Assembly: GCF_004214895.1 (NCBI RefSeq)
Contig: NZ_CP035952.1
Location: forward strand, 3,606,501 to 3,670,500
Direction: 5' to 3'
DNA from: Pseudomonas tructae
GTDB lineage: Bacteria; Pseudomonadota; Gammaproteobacteria; Pseudomonadales; Pseudomonadaceae
DNA: 64,000 nt
The position numbers were made by a program, and so were the translations under genes. The notes under the pieces are model-generated. The model made no database searches and was not told where the DNA came from. It saw only the letters and a program-made list of their open reading frames with translations. Below are positions 20,918 through 29,553 of the stretch, one piece after another; within the stretch, counting starts at the first letter, position 1, and every line of letters begins with the position of its first letter.

Positions 20918-20954
20918 GCTGGTCGGCAAGCCCGTTTAAGGCTTGCTGACCAGC
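20918..20954. terminator. Bidirectional terminator between metY and the lipase
   Basis: GCTGGTCGGCAAGCC and GGCTTGCTGACCAGC form a 15-bp stem with one wobble pair and a short loop, between two convergent genes. Confidence 0.75.
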
Positions 20955-20964
20955 ATCCGCCCAC

Positions 20965-22815
20965 TCAGGCGATGACTATCTGCCCGGCGCTCAGATTCTC
21001 GGCCGATACCCCTACCAGGGTCACGCTGTCGGCGCCAAAGCGCAGCACCGTGTCGTTACCCTCCTGGCTCAGGTGCTGACGAAAATCGGGCTGCGCCGTG
21101 CCGCCATCAACGCCAACGAACACCAGGCGATCATCGCCGCCAAAGCCCTGGACCAGATCCCGGCCAAAGTGCCCGCTGAACAGGAAGGTGTCGCTGCCAC
21201 CGCCCGAGACCAGCACATCATTACCCGCCCCGCCGACGAACACGTCGTTGCCGCGGCCGCCCTGCAAGTGGTCGTTGCCGTCCAGGCCGAACAGCCAGTC
21301 GCCCTTGGCACTGGCGCTGAGGCTGTCGTTGCCGGCCGTACCATTGTGGCTGCTGGCATAGGCATGCAGCTTGCCGCTGGATAGCAAGCCTTGCGCATCG
21401 ATCTGGTGGCTGACGTCCTTGTTGAAAAACACCAGGCTGGATTCCTTGCTGACCAGCGTCTCGACCTGGTTGACCAGGCTGATGCCGCCCGCCGCGTCGC
21501 GCAAGTACAGGGTGCCGTTGCCATCGCGGGCGATGTCGAGGTCGCCCAGGGCCTGGCCGAGTTTCAGGGTATCGTGCCCGGCGCCGCCATCGATCAGGTT
21601 GTAGCCGCCGTCGTCACGGAAGGTGTCATTGCCGGCGCGGCCTTCCAGGTAGTCGTTGCCACGCCCGCCATGAATCAGGTCGCCGGCCTCGGAGCCGATG
21701 ATGAAGGTACTGCCGGTGTGGGTTTCGGCGTTGCGGTTGAGGTCCTCGACCCAGGTCGAGCCACGGGTGACGTCGGACAGGTTGCTGACCAGGATTGTCG
21801 AATCCTTGGCCGTCCATTCATAGAAAGTCGAATTCAGCACCCGGCCCAGGCCATCGCCGTAGGCCGTCGGCAAATGCGCCAGCCAAGTGGCGATATTGCC
21901 GATCGAATACGGCAGCAGGTTCCAGGCATCGGAGGCGTAATGATCATTGAAGTTGACGATATTGTCGGTTGCCGAAGGCTTGGCGCCGTCGTGCACGCCG
22001 AGGGTTGCCCAGTCGAGACTCGAGCCATTGAGGGCGCGGAACACCGGGTCGTTTTCGTAGCCGATATTCAACACCTTGCTACTGTCGCTGGCCTGGGTCG
22101 GAGAAGCAAAGGCAACGTAACGGGAATTCTCATAGAAGCCCCCCCACTTTTCGCCGCTGAGCTCAGCCAGGCTGTTGACACCCAGGCCGCCAAGGCTGTG
22201 ACCGCTGACGGTGATGTCGGCGCCGTTGAGGCCGTTTGCCTTGGCAAACTTGGCGACATCGTCGAACAGGCGGCCAAAGGCATTGGCGGCGTAGTTCTTG
22301 GCATAGCCCGCCGGGCCGATGGCGGCCATCAGGTCATTAATGGCGTCGCTGATAGTGTCGCCAATCAGGTTTTCCCGCGGGCCGCTGGTGCCGCGAAAGG
22401 CAATGCCCAGCCCGCTCAATTGGCCGGCGGCATCATACTTGCCGAGGATCTCCACCTGGGCACTGGTGTAACCGGCGTTTTCGCCGTGGAAGGTTCCGCG
22501 AAAATCCGTGTTGCCCTGATAGCCCAGTTGCTTGGCACTGATCGGCGTCCAGCCCGCAGCCTTCACCGCGGCCAGGGCCTGGGCTTCGGAGTCGGGGTTC
22601 CAGGGGATGCCGGGGATCGCCCCCTGGCTGTCGGTGCCACCGATCAGCGCCTTGATCAAGGTGGCGGGTAAACCTAGGCCGAAACCATTTTGCTGGTAAC
22701 CCACGGCAAAGCCATTGTCGATGCCGTGGTAGGAATAAAGGGTCAAGGCCATGGCGTCGCTGTAGAGGGCTTTGGAACTGGCGCTGTCGAGGTTGCGGTA
22801 ATCAAAAACGGGCAT
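20965..22815 (-). CDS. Secreted RTX lipase/polyesterase, family I.3 (PueA-like)
   Basis: 616 residues starting MPVFDYRNLDSASSKALYSD, the typical N-terminus of pseudomonad family I.3 lipases. The nucleophile elbow is DITVSGHSLGGLG near residue 205. The C-terminal third has calcium-binding RTX repeats (GGRGNDYLEGRAGNDTF, GLDGNDHLQGGRGNDVFVGG, GAGNDVL) and ends with a hydrophobic type I secretion signal (AENLSAGQIVIA). The length, close to 617, is that of polyurethanase PueA from P. chlororaphis, longer than TliA-type lipases (476). No type I exporter genes (aprDEF-like) are adjacent, so secretion must use one elsewhere. The longer upstream ORF is ignored. Confidence 0.92.
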   Translation of the reverse strand: MPVFDYRNLDSASSKALYSDAMALTLYSYHGIDNGFAVGYQQNGFGLGLPATLIKALIGGTDSQGAIPGIPWNPDSEAQALAAVKAAGWTPISAKQLGYQGNTDFRGTFHGENAGYTSAQVEILGKYDAAGQLSGLGIAFRGTSGPRENLIGDTISDAINDLMAAIGPAGYAKNYAANAFGRLFDDVAKFAKANGLNGADITVSGHSLGGLGVNSLAELSGEKWGGFYENSRYVAFASPTQASDSSKVLNIGYENDPVFRALNGSSLDWATLGVHDGAKPSATDNIVNFNDHYASDAWNLLPYSIGNIATWLAHLPTAYGDGLGRVLNSTFYEWTAKDSTILVSNLSDVTRGSTWVEDLNRNAETHTGSTFIIGSEAGDLIHGGRGNDYLEGRAGNDTFRDDGGYNLIDGGAGHDTLKLGQALGDLDIARDGNGTLYLRDAAGGISLVNQVETLVSKESSLVFFNKDVSHQIDAQGLLSSGKLHAYASSHNGTAGNDSLSASAKGDWLFGLDGNDHLQGGRGNDVFVGGAGNDVLVSGGGSDTFLFSGHFGRDLVQGFGGDDRLVFVGVDGGTAQPDFRQHLSQEGNDTVLRFGADSVTLVGVSAENLSAGQIVIA

Positions 22816-22984
22816 GGCAAACATCCTTGTACAGGTGGCAGAACACCCTGGCGAAATCGTCCGTTGACACACCTCGGGGCAAGGTCAAACGCTGCCACAG
22901 AGACGAATTGGCCGTCCATGGTGATGTTGAGGGCAAGCTGGCCAAATGCGAGGAGTTTTCGTTGCCCGCACCGGCAACACAAAG

Positions 22985-23000
22985 CTGTATATCCATACAG
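22985..23000 (+). promoter_or_regulatory. LexA (SOS) box upstream of topB
   Basis: CTGTATATCCATACAG fits the core CTG-N10-CAG with the TATAT half of the gammaproteobacterial consensus. It lies 66 bp before the topB ATG, followed at once by ATAAAA, a possible -10, so LexA would overlap the promoter. The divergent lipase starts 170 bp away. Confidence 0.6.
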
Positions 23001-23066
23001 ATAAAACTTGCCACGCCTGGCAAACCTGCGCATCCTATGGGCTTTCCTGGCCAAAGATCGAACGGC

Positions 23067-24986
23067 ATGCGTCTGTTTCTCTGCGAAAAGCCCTCCCAGG
23101 CCAAAGACATCGCCAAAGTCCTCGGTGCCAACCGCCGCGGCGACGGCTGCTGGGTCGGCACCGATGTCACCGTCACCTGGTGCATCGGTCATCTGCTCGA
23201 AACCGCCCCGCCCGACAGCTACGACGCCCGCTATAAACGCTGGGTGCTGAGCGACCTGCCGATCATTCCCGAGAAATGGAAGATGCTGGTCAAACCCAAG
23301 ACCGCCAGCCAGTTCAAGGCAGTCAAGCGCCTGCTTGGCGAGGCCCGTGAGCTGGTGATCGCCACCGACGCCGATCGCGAAGGCGAGATGATTGCCCGCG
23401 AGCTGGTCGAACATTGCCGCTACCGTGGGCCAATCAGCCGTTTGTGGTTGTCGGCGCTAGACGACGCCTCGATCCGCAAGGCCCTGGCAGCGCTCAAGCC
23501 CGGTACCGAAACCTTCAGCCTTTACCATTCGGCCCTGGGGCGCTCGCGGGCCGACTGGCTGATCGGCATGAACATGAGCCGGCTGTTCACCCTGCTCGGC
23601 CGCCAGTCCGGCTACCAGGGTGTACTGCCGGTGGGCCGGGTACAAACCCCGACCTTGCGTCTGGTGGTGGACCGTGATCGCAGCATTGCCGACTTCGTGC
23701 CGGTGGCCTATTGGGCCATCGAGGTGCAACTGCAGAGCGCTGGCCAGCTGTTCAACGCCCAGTGGCGAGCGCCAGAGGACGCCTGCGACGACCAGGGCCG
23801 TTGCCTGAATCAGGCCCTGGCCCAGCAGGCGGCCGCAGCAATCACTGCAGCCAGCAGTGCCCGGGTGGTCAACGTGGCCACCGAGCGCGTACGCGAAGCC
23901 GCGCCGCTGCCCTTTGATCTGGGCACCCTGCAGGAGCTGTGCTCGAAGAAGCTCGGCCTGGGCGCCCAGGAGACCCTGGATATCGCCCAGGCCTTGTACG
24001 AAACCCACAAGCTGATCACCTACCCGCGCAGCGACTGCGGTTACCTGCCGATGAGCCAGCACAGCGAGGCGCCGGCCATTCTCGCCGCCCTGCAACGCGC
24101 CGATGCCAGCCTTGCGCCCTTGCAACCGCACCTGCAGGCCCAGCGCCGCTCCCGGGCCTGGAACGATGCCAAGGTCAGCGCCCACCACGGCATCATTCCC
24201 ACGGCTGCAGCAAGCGACCCGTCACGCCTGCCAGCCAAGCACAAGGCGGTCTACACCCTGATCCGCGCGCGCTACCTGGCGCAGTTCCTGGCCAACCACG
24301 AGTACGACCGCACCCAGGCCGAATTCGATTGCGCAGGCCAGGCCTTGCGGGCGGTGGGCAAGCAGATCGTCGAACCCGGCTGGCGCCGTGCCTTGCCAGA
24401 AGCCCTGACGCCTGCCAAAGGCCGTGAAGCCCCGGTGGCCCAGGTATTGCCGCTGCTGCGCGAAGGCCAGGCGTGCGCGGTGAGCGGGGTCAACCTCAAG
24501 GACCTGTGGACCCAGCCGCCCAAGCCGTTCACCGAAGGCGACCTGATCAAGGCCATGAAGAACGTCGCCAAGCTGGTGGACGACCCGCGCCTCAAGCAAA
24601 AGCTCAAGGACACCACCGGCATCGGCACCGAGGCTACCCGTGCCGGGATCATCCAGGGCTTGCTCGATCGCGGTTACCTGGTCAAGAACGGCAAAGCCCT
24701 GAGCGCCACCCCGGCGGCGTTCAGCCTTATCGATGCGGTGCCGCGAGCGATTGCCGACCCGGGCACCACGGCAATCTGGGAGCAGGCCCTGGACATGGTG
24801 CAGAGCGGTGAGATGAGCCTGGAAACCTTCGTCGCCAAGCAGTCGGCGTGGATGAGCAAACAGGTCGAGCGCTGCGCCAGCATGCGCCTGACCATCAATG
24901 GCCCGGCAACCCCGGCTGGGCGTACGGGCACACCGTGGAAGAAGAAGCGCAAGAGCAGTACGCGTAAACCCAAGGCAACAGCGTAG
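23067..24986 (+). CDS. topB: DNA topoisomerase III
   Basis: 639 residues starting MRLFLCEKPSQAKDIAKVLG, the standard TopB N-terminus and Toprim fold; the acidic motif ATDADREGEMIARELVE supplies the metal-binding residues; the active-site Tyr is in THKLITYPRSDCGYLP; downstream GTEATRAGIIQGLLDRGYL is conserved. Type IA enzyme that decatenates DNA at replication forks. The basic C-terminal tail (PWKKKRKSSTRKPKATA) is typical. The ORF extends 80 codons upstream through the LexA-like box, but family alignment fixes the start at 23067. Confidence 0.95.
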   Translation: MRLFLCEKPSQAKDIAKVLGANRRGDGCWVGTDVTVTWCIGHLLETAPPDSYDARYKRWVLSDLPIIPEKWKMLVKPKTASQFKAVKRLLGEARELVIATDADREGEMIARELVEHCRYRGPISRLWLSALDDASIRKALAALKPGTETFSLYHSALGRSRADWLIGMNMSRLFTLLGRQSGYQGVLPVGRVQTPTLRLVVDRDRSIADFVPVAYWAIEVQLQSAGQLFNAQWRAPEDACDDQGRCLNQALAQQAAAAITAASSARVVNVATERVREAAPLPFDLGTLQELCSKKLGLGAQETLDIAQALYETHKLITYPRSDCGYLPMSQHSEAPAILAALQRADASLAPLQPHLQAQRRSRAWNDAKVSAHHGIIPTAAASDPSRLPAKHKAVYTLIRARYLAQFLANHEYDRTQAEFDCAGQALRAVGKQIVEPGWRRALPEALTPAKGREAPVAQVLPLLREGQACAVSGVNLKDLWTQPPKPFTEGDLIKAMKNVAKLVDDPRLKQKLKDTTGIGTEATRAGIIQGLLDRGYLVKNGKALSATPAAFSLIDAVPRAIADPGTTAIWEQALDMVQSGEMSLETFVAKQSAWMSKQVERCASMRLTINGPATPAGRTGTPWKKKRKSSTRKPKATA

Positions 24987-24995
24987 GAGATCGCG

Positions 24996-25033
24996 CAAGC
25001 TTTTTAGATTTTCATCAAGACAGTTGCTCCCAC
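24996..25033. repeat. 38-bp dispersed repeat, copy 1
   Basis: Starts CAAGCTTTTTAGATTTTCAT and ends with TTGCTCCCAC. Its exact reverse complement occurs at 35040-35077. It lies just after topB. See findings. Confidence 0.8.
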
Positions 25034-25056
25034 AGATACCGTGCCCTCAACCTCTT

Positions 25057-25881
25057 TTATCCGCGCTTCACCGCCTGCAAGGTATAGCTCAACGGCAAGC
25101 GCCAGCGATCCTTGTCCAGCGACCACTCCCCTGTAGCGTCTTTGCTCATCTGCCCTGGCAAGGCCTCCCAGGGGATGCTGTCGTGTTCCTCCAGCGCGGT
25201 GATTTGCAGGCCATGCTGGAGCAAGGCCGTGATGATCTCGCCAAGGCCGTGGTTCCATTCGTGGGTGACCGTCTGCTCAAGCAACCTGTCGGTCTGCACA
25301 TAGGTCTGGCCACTGTCCCACACCGTCGATGCTTCACGTTCGAAGTACGGGTACTCGATTACTAATTGCTCCTGGTGATCTTCATTCACCGCCAGCAGCA
25401 TCGGGTGACCCTCGCGCAGGAACAGCCGCCCACCGGGCTTGAGCAAGGACGCAACGGTGCGCGCCCAAGGCTCGATGTGCGGCAGCCAGATCAATGCGCC
25501 AATGCCGGTGTACACCAGGTCGAACGTGGCCGGCGCCAGGACCTGGTCCGCGGCGTATACATCTGACTCGACGTAGTCGATGCCTGCCCCGCAGCGCTCG
25601 GCCAACGCCCGCGCCTGGGCCAAGGACTGCGACGAGAAATCCAGCCCGCTGACTTCGGCGCCTAGGCGCGCCAGTGACAAGGTGTCGGTGCCGATATGGC
25701 ACTGCAGGTGAACGGTGCGCAAGCCGCGGATATCGCCCAGGCGCGGCAAGTCGAAACGCACCACCTCGGACAAATGCGCCGGGTCGGCGATGAATTTGTC
25801 CACTTCATAATCACTGGAAGCGGCGTGCAATGGCGCACGCTCATCCCAGTTGCGACGATTGAGTTCGATCGGATCGGTCAT
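25057..25881 (-). CDS. Class I SAM-dependent methyltransferase
   Basis: 274 residues starting MTDPIELNRRNWDERAPLHA. The SAM-binding motif is VHLQCHIGTDTLSLARLGAE, followed by GLDFSSQSLAQARALAER and FDLVYTGIGALIWLPHIEPW (motif II region) and LLKPGGRLFLREGHPM. This matches the Methyltransf_25/11-like group common in pseudomonads; the substrate is unknown. The start at 25879-25881 is chosen from the MTDPIELNRRNWDER pattern; the long upstream extension overlaps the GFA-family gene on the other strand. Confidence 0.85.
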   Translation of the reverse strand: MTDPIELNRRNWDERAPLHAASSDYEVDKFIADPAHLSEVVRFDLPRLGDIRGLRTVHLQCHIGTDTLSLARLGAEVSGLDFSSQSLAQARALAERCGAGIDYVESDVYAADQVLAPATFDLVYTGIGALIWLPHIEPWARTVASLLKPGGRLFLREGHPMLLAVNEDHQEQLVIEYPYFEREASTVWDSGQTYVQTDRLLEQTVTHEWNHGLGEIITALLQHGLQITALEEHDSIPWEALPGQMSKDATGEWSLDKDRWRLPLSYTLQAVKRG

Positions 25882-25983
25882 CAAGGCTCTCCTTTGCAGG
25901 CACAACCTTAGCGACATACCCAGGCGCCCGACAAGTGCGGTATAACTTGCGCACACCTGTAGGCAGTCAACCGGGAGACAACA

Positions 25984-26385
25984 ATGGACGTTGTAACTTA
26001 CAGCGGTGGTTGCCTGTGCGCAGCCGTCCGCTTTACCGCCACTGGCCCCGCCCTCAACCCCCACTGCTGCTCGTGCAAGTGGTGCCAGCGCCATACCGGC
26101 GCACTGACGGCCACTTGGGTAGAGTTCGCCCGTGAGCAGGTCAGCTGGACCGGCCCCGCCGGGGCGCCGGCAACCTTCCGCTCCTCGGACTATTCCAGCC
26201 GGGCATTCTGCCCCACCTGCGGCAGCTCGCTGGGCGCCATCGATGATCAGCCGACCGTGGCGTTGCTGCTGGGCTGCTTCGACAGCAACCAGCATCCGGC
26301 GCTGGCCCCGACGGCTCATTCGTTCAACGACCAACTGCCGCGATGGTGGTGCGTACAGGGGCCTACAGCGCCAGGCTCAGGCTGA
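25984..26385 (+). CDS. GFA-family (CENP-V/GFA domain) zinc protein
   Basis: 133 residues: YSGGCLCAAVRFTATG, CCSCKWCQRHTGAL and RAFCPTCGSSLGAI give the Cys pattern (C-x-C, C-x2-C-x2-C, C-x2-C) of the GFA/Gfa-like fold related to glutathione-dependent formaldehyde-activating enzyme. Substrate unknown; most family members are uncharacterised. Its last 23 bp overlap the end of the convergent TonB receptor gene. Confidence 0.88.
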   Translation: MDVVTYSGGCLCAAVRFTATGPALNPHCCSCKWCQRHTGALTATWVEFAREQVSWTGPAGAPATFRSSDYSSRAFCPTCGSSLGAIDDQPTVALLLGCFDSNQHPALAPTAHSFNDQLPRWWCVQGPTAPGSG

Positions 26386-28456
26386 GCATCAGGTTGCGTG
26401 GCTCTCCCGGCAGGTTCCAGGCGGCGTTGTAGCCACGCTCGTAGTACTTGCGGTCGAACAGGTTGTTCAGGTTCAGGCCCAGCGTGGCCTGTTCGCTGAC
26501 CTTGTAGTGCGCCAACAGATCGACCGTGCTGTAGCTGGGCAGGCGAAAACTGCTGCCGGCCTGCCCGGAGCGCTCGCCCACGTAGTTGGCGGCAGCGCCC
26601 ACGTCCGTACCCAGCAGCGGCCCGCTCTGGAACTCGTAGACCGCCATCAGGCTGCCACTGTGCCGGGGGATACCGAGCAGGTCGCTGCCTTTGGGCAAGG
26701 CAGCATCGCCCTTGGTCACTTCGGCGTCGATGTAGGCATAGGCGCCGATCAGCCTCACCGTCTCGCTTACCTGGCCGCTGAACTGCAGGTCGCCCCCCTG
26801 GCTGCGGGCCTTGCCGGCAGCAACGCTGTCGCCGAAGGCATCGGTGGTGATGACGTTTTCCTTGTCGATGTGAAACAACGCCAGGGTCGCGCCCAGGCGG
26901 CTGTCGAACAGGTCGAGCTTGAGCCCGGTTTCATAACCCAGGCCCTTCTCCGGTTTGTAGATCTGGCCCTGGGTGCCCATGCTGTTGGGCTTGAATGAGG
27001 TTGAGGCGTTGGCGAACACACCCACCTGTGGGGTCAGCTGATACAGCAGGCCCAGGCGCGGGGTGGCCACGTCTTTTTCCTGGCGGTTGCTGACCCGAGT
27101 GCTGCGGTTCTGCGCGGTCTGCTCGATATGCTCCAGGCGTACACCCAGCAGCCCGCGCAAACGCTCGGTGAAGGCAATCTGGTCCTGCAGGTTGAGCGCA
27201 TAGCTTTCGGTGCGCTCGAAGAAGTCATTGGGGTTGATCAGCGGCGGCTTCGCCTGGCCGTACACCGGGTTGTAGATGTCCAGGCCATAGCCCAGGGACG
27301 TGGCGCTTTGCGGGTACTTCTGGCTGTTACGGTAGTTCTCGTACTCCAGGCCAACCAGGCTCTGGTGCTCCCAGCCGGCAAACTGGAACTGGCCATGCAG
27401 CTCGGCCTGGGTGATGTTGTCGTTCCACTCGAAATCGCGCTCCCGGTAGAAACGGCTGATGGTCGTGCCGACCACCCGCGACGGCTCGGAACTGTTGCCC
27501 TTGAGCCGGCCCTGGGTGTAGTGGTTGGCCAGGCGCAGTTTCCAGCTGTCGTTGAGGCTGTGCTCCAGGGTCAGGTCGAGGGTCTGGTTGTCGTTGCGAA
27601 TACGGCCATCGTTGGGTTCACCGAGGAAGGTCGAGCGGCTGACCGAGCCCAACTGGTTGTTCACCGCCGGAACACCGCGGTCGAATACCGACTCGGTGCG
27701 CGAGAATTCGCTGTCGATCGACAGCAAGGTTTCAGGGCTCAGTTGCCAGCTCAACGATGGGCTGACGATGCGCCGCTCACTGCCGACGTAATCGCGGAAA
27801 CTGCCGTTATCCTCTACCGCCATGTTGACCCGCGCCAACACCCTGGCGTCTTCGCTCAGCGGCGTGTTGACGTCCAGGCTGCTGCGGTAGCGATCCCAAC
27901 TGCCGGCGCTGGCCTTGAAGTGACTGAAGGCCTCGGCTTGCGGGCGCTTGGTCACGATGTTCACCAGCCCGCCCGGATCGCCGCGCCCGTACAGGCTGGC
28001 CGCCGGTCCCTTGAGCACCTCGATGCGCTCGATGTTCGAGGTATCGGGGGCGCTGTAGCTGCCGCGATTGACGGCAAAGCCGTTCTTGTACAGCTCACCG
28101 GTGGTGAACCCGCGCACGCTGTAATTGAGGAAGGTCAGGCCACCGAAGTTGTTCTGCCGGCTGACCCCGCCGGCAAAGTCCAGGGCGCGATCGATGCGTG
28201 TGCTGTTGAGGTCCTCGAGCACCTGGCTGGGCACCACGGCGATGCTTTGCGGGGTGTCGCGGATGTCGGTGTCGGTCTTGGTCGCAGTGCTGGAACGGGT
28301 GGCACGATAACCCTGCACCGGGCCGCTGGCGGTCTCTTCATAATGGCGCTCGTTGACGTTGAGGGCATCGAGCAACACGGCGTCGGCAGCAGCGGCTGGC
28401 AGGGCCAGCAGTGTGGCGGACAGGCTCAGGGTTAACCTTCCTGCGGGATTGTTCAT
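26363..28456 (-). CDS. TonB-dependent receptor, siderophore/metallophore type
   Basis: 697 residues. Signal peptide MNNPAGRLTLSLSATLLALP...AAADA; plug domain with DTPQSIAVVPSQVLEDLNST and SNIERIEVLKGPAASLYGRGDPGGLVNIVTKRP; a 22-strand barrel ending NLMLSLSLAL with the C-terminal aromatic-type BAM signal (here Leu). No N-terminal STN signalling domain, so no cognate sigma/anti-sigma pair is required. It imports a metal chelate across the outer membrane. A Zur-like palindrome lies just upstream. No biosynthetic genes adjoin it. Confidence 0.93.
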   Translation of the reverse strand: MNNPAGRLTLSLSATLLALPAAAADAVLLDALNVNERHYEETASGPVQGYRATRSSTATKTDTDIRDTPQSIAVVPSQVLEDLNSTRIDRALDFAGGVSRQNNFGGLTFLNYSVRGFTTGELYKNGFAVNRGSYSAPDTSNIERIEVLKGPAASLYGRGDPGGLVNIVTKRPQAEAFSHFKASAGSWDRYRSSLDVNTPLSEDARVLARVNMAVEDNGSFRDYVGSERRIVSPSLSWQLSPETLLSIDSEFSRTESVFDRGVPAVNNQLGSVSRSTFLGEPNDGRIRNDNQTLDLTLEHSLNDSWKLRLANHYTQGRLKGNSSEPSRVVGTTISRFYRERDFEWNDNITQAELHGQFQFAGWEHQSLVGLEYENYRNSQKYPQSATSLGYGLDIYNPVYGQAKPPLINPNDFFERTESYALNLQDQIAFTERLRGLLGVRLEHIEQTAQNRSTRVSNRQEKDVATPRLGLLYQLTPQVGVFANASTSFKPNSMGTQGQIYKPEKGLGYETGLKLDLFDSRLGATLALFHIDKENVITTDAFGDSVAAGKARSQGGDLQFSGQVSETVRLIGAYAYIDAEVTKGDAALPKGSDLLGIPRHSGSLMAVYEFQSGPLLGTDVGAAANYVGERSGQAGSSFRLPSYSTVDLLAHYKVSEQATLGLNLNNLFDRKYYERGYNAAWNLPGEPRNLMLSLSLAL

Positions 28457-28468
28457 GGGGGCTCCTTA

Positions 28469-28485
28469 ATATTATGTAATAACAT
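28469..28485 (-). promoter_or_regulatory. Zur-like (or Fur-like) operator before the TonB receptor
   Basis: Minus strand ATGTTATTACATAATAT agrees with the gammaproteobacterial Zur consensus ATGTTATANTATAACAT at 13 of 16 defined positions by eye, and poorly with a Fur box. It sits 13 bp upstream of the start codon and overlaps likely -10 sequences. Confidence 0.5.
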
Positions 28486-28553
28486 ATCAATTTAGGAGGC
28501 AATGTAAAAGTATCGCGGGGCTGTGGGATAGGGCTTGCCCCGCGATAGATTGC

Positions 28554-29495
28554 TCAACAACCGCGAATCACCGCCTGCAACACAGTCTTGAAGGTCGCGA
28601 TCTGCTCGCTGCTGAACTGCCCGAAGACCTTGTCCTGCTGTTCCCGGGCAATGCTCCACAAGCCTTCGGTCTGGTCGATACCGGCCAGCGTCAGGCGCAC
28701 ATGCCCGGCCGCTTCACTGTCGCACACCAGCCCCTTGCGCTTGAGGTTGGCGACCGCTTCGTCAATCTCGCGAGCCGGCATGGCGACCTCGCGTTGCAGG
28801 TCGACAAGGTTCAACCCGGCATCGTTCTCCAGCACCATCAGCATCCGTGCCTCGCTGGTGCGCAGGCCGCTGGACAACTGGCGCGGCTGGTAGCTGGCCT
28901 GGTAGGCACGCAGGGCCTGGGTCATCAGGTAATAGAGGTTGTGGCTCAGGCGCCCCTGAAAATGGCTGCTGGGCGGCTGGCCCTCTTCGCGGCGGGTCAT
29001 GCGCGTGTGCGGCAGCACCATCGAGTAGGCGCCCTGGTGATAGAGCAATGGTGAACGGCCGCAATCATCGAAAGCCACCACCTTGCCGAGCATGATCCAG
29101 TGATCGCCGCCATCGATAATCTGGTGGGTTTGACACTCAAAGCACGCCGAGCAATCGGCAAGGATAGGCGCCCCGCCCTCGCCCGCCCGATAGCCGATGC
29201 CGGCAAAGCGATCATCCTTGGGCTTGGCGAAGTTGTTCGACAGCTCGATCTGGTCGGCAGCGAGGATGTTCACTGCAAAGTGGCTGGCCGTCTCGAACAC
29301 CGCCAGGCTGCTGGAGCGTTTGTCCAGGCTCCAGAGGATCAGCGGCGGGTCGAGAGATACCGAGTTGAAACTGTTGGCAGTCACCCCGACCAGGTTGCCC
29401 TGGCCGTCGTTGGCGGTGACCACGGTAACGCCGGTGGCGAAGTTGCCCAGGGCGCGGCGAAAGGCGCGACTGTCGAAAGCGGTTGCGCAAGACAT
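28554..29495 (-). CDS. Flavin reductase with C-terminal MarR-like domain (two-component monooxygenase)
   Basis: 313 residues. The N-terminal flavin-reductase domain shows RRALGNFATGVTVVTA, GVTANSFNSVSLDPPLILW and NILAADQIELSNNFA; the C-terminal half is a MarR-like winged helix (ARMLMVLENDAGLNLVDLQR, VANLKRKGLV). The same fusion and length occur in the reductase C1 of Acinetobacter p-hydroxyphenylacetate hydroxylase (about 315), where the MarR-like part regulates activity by binding the substrate. It lies directly downstream of the oxygenase gene and supplies it with FMNH2 or FADH2. Confidence 0.88.
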   Translation of the reverse strand: MSCATAFDSRAFRRALGNFATGVTVVTANDGQGNLVGVTANSFNSVSLDPPLILWSLDKRSSSLAVFETASHFAVNILAADQIELSNNFAKPKDDRFAGIGYRAGEGGAPILADCSACFECQTHQIIDGGDHWIMLGKVVAFDDCGRSPLLYHQGAYSMVLPHTRMTRREEGQPPSSHFQGRLSHNLYYLMTQALRAYQASYQPRQLSSGLRTSEARMLMVLENDAGLNLVDLQREVAMPAREIDEAVANLKRKGLVCDSEAAGHVRLTLAGIDQTEGLWSIAREQQDKVFGQFSSEQIATFKTVLQAVIRGC

Positions 29496-29553
29496 GCAAG
29501 ACTCCCCGGCGGCCATCGTTGGCAGCCGTCGTTGTTGTTAGGGGTGGTGCGCT

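Noticed and set aside
26132..28435. Long plus-strand frames (26132-26998, 27128-28435) opposite the TonB receptor
   Set aside because: Reverse-frame shadows in a GC-rich gene; no motifs.
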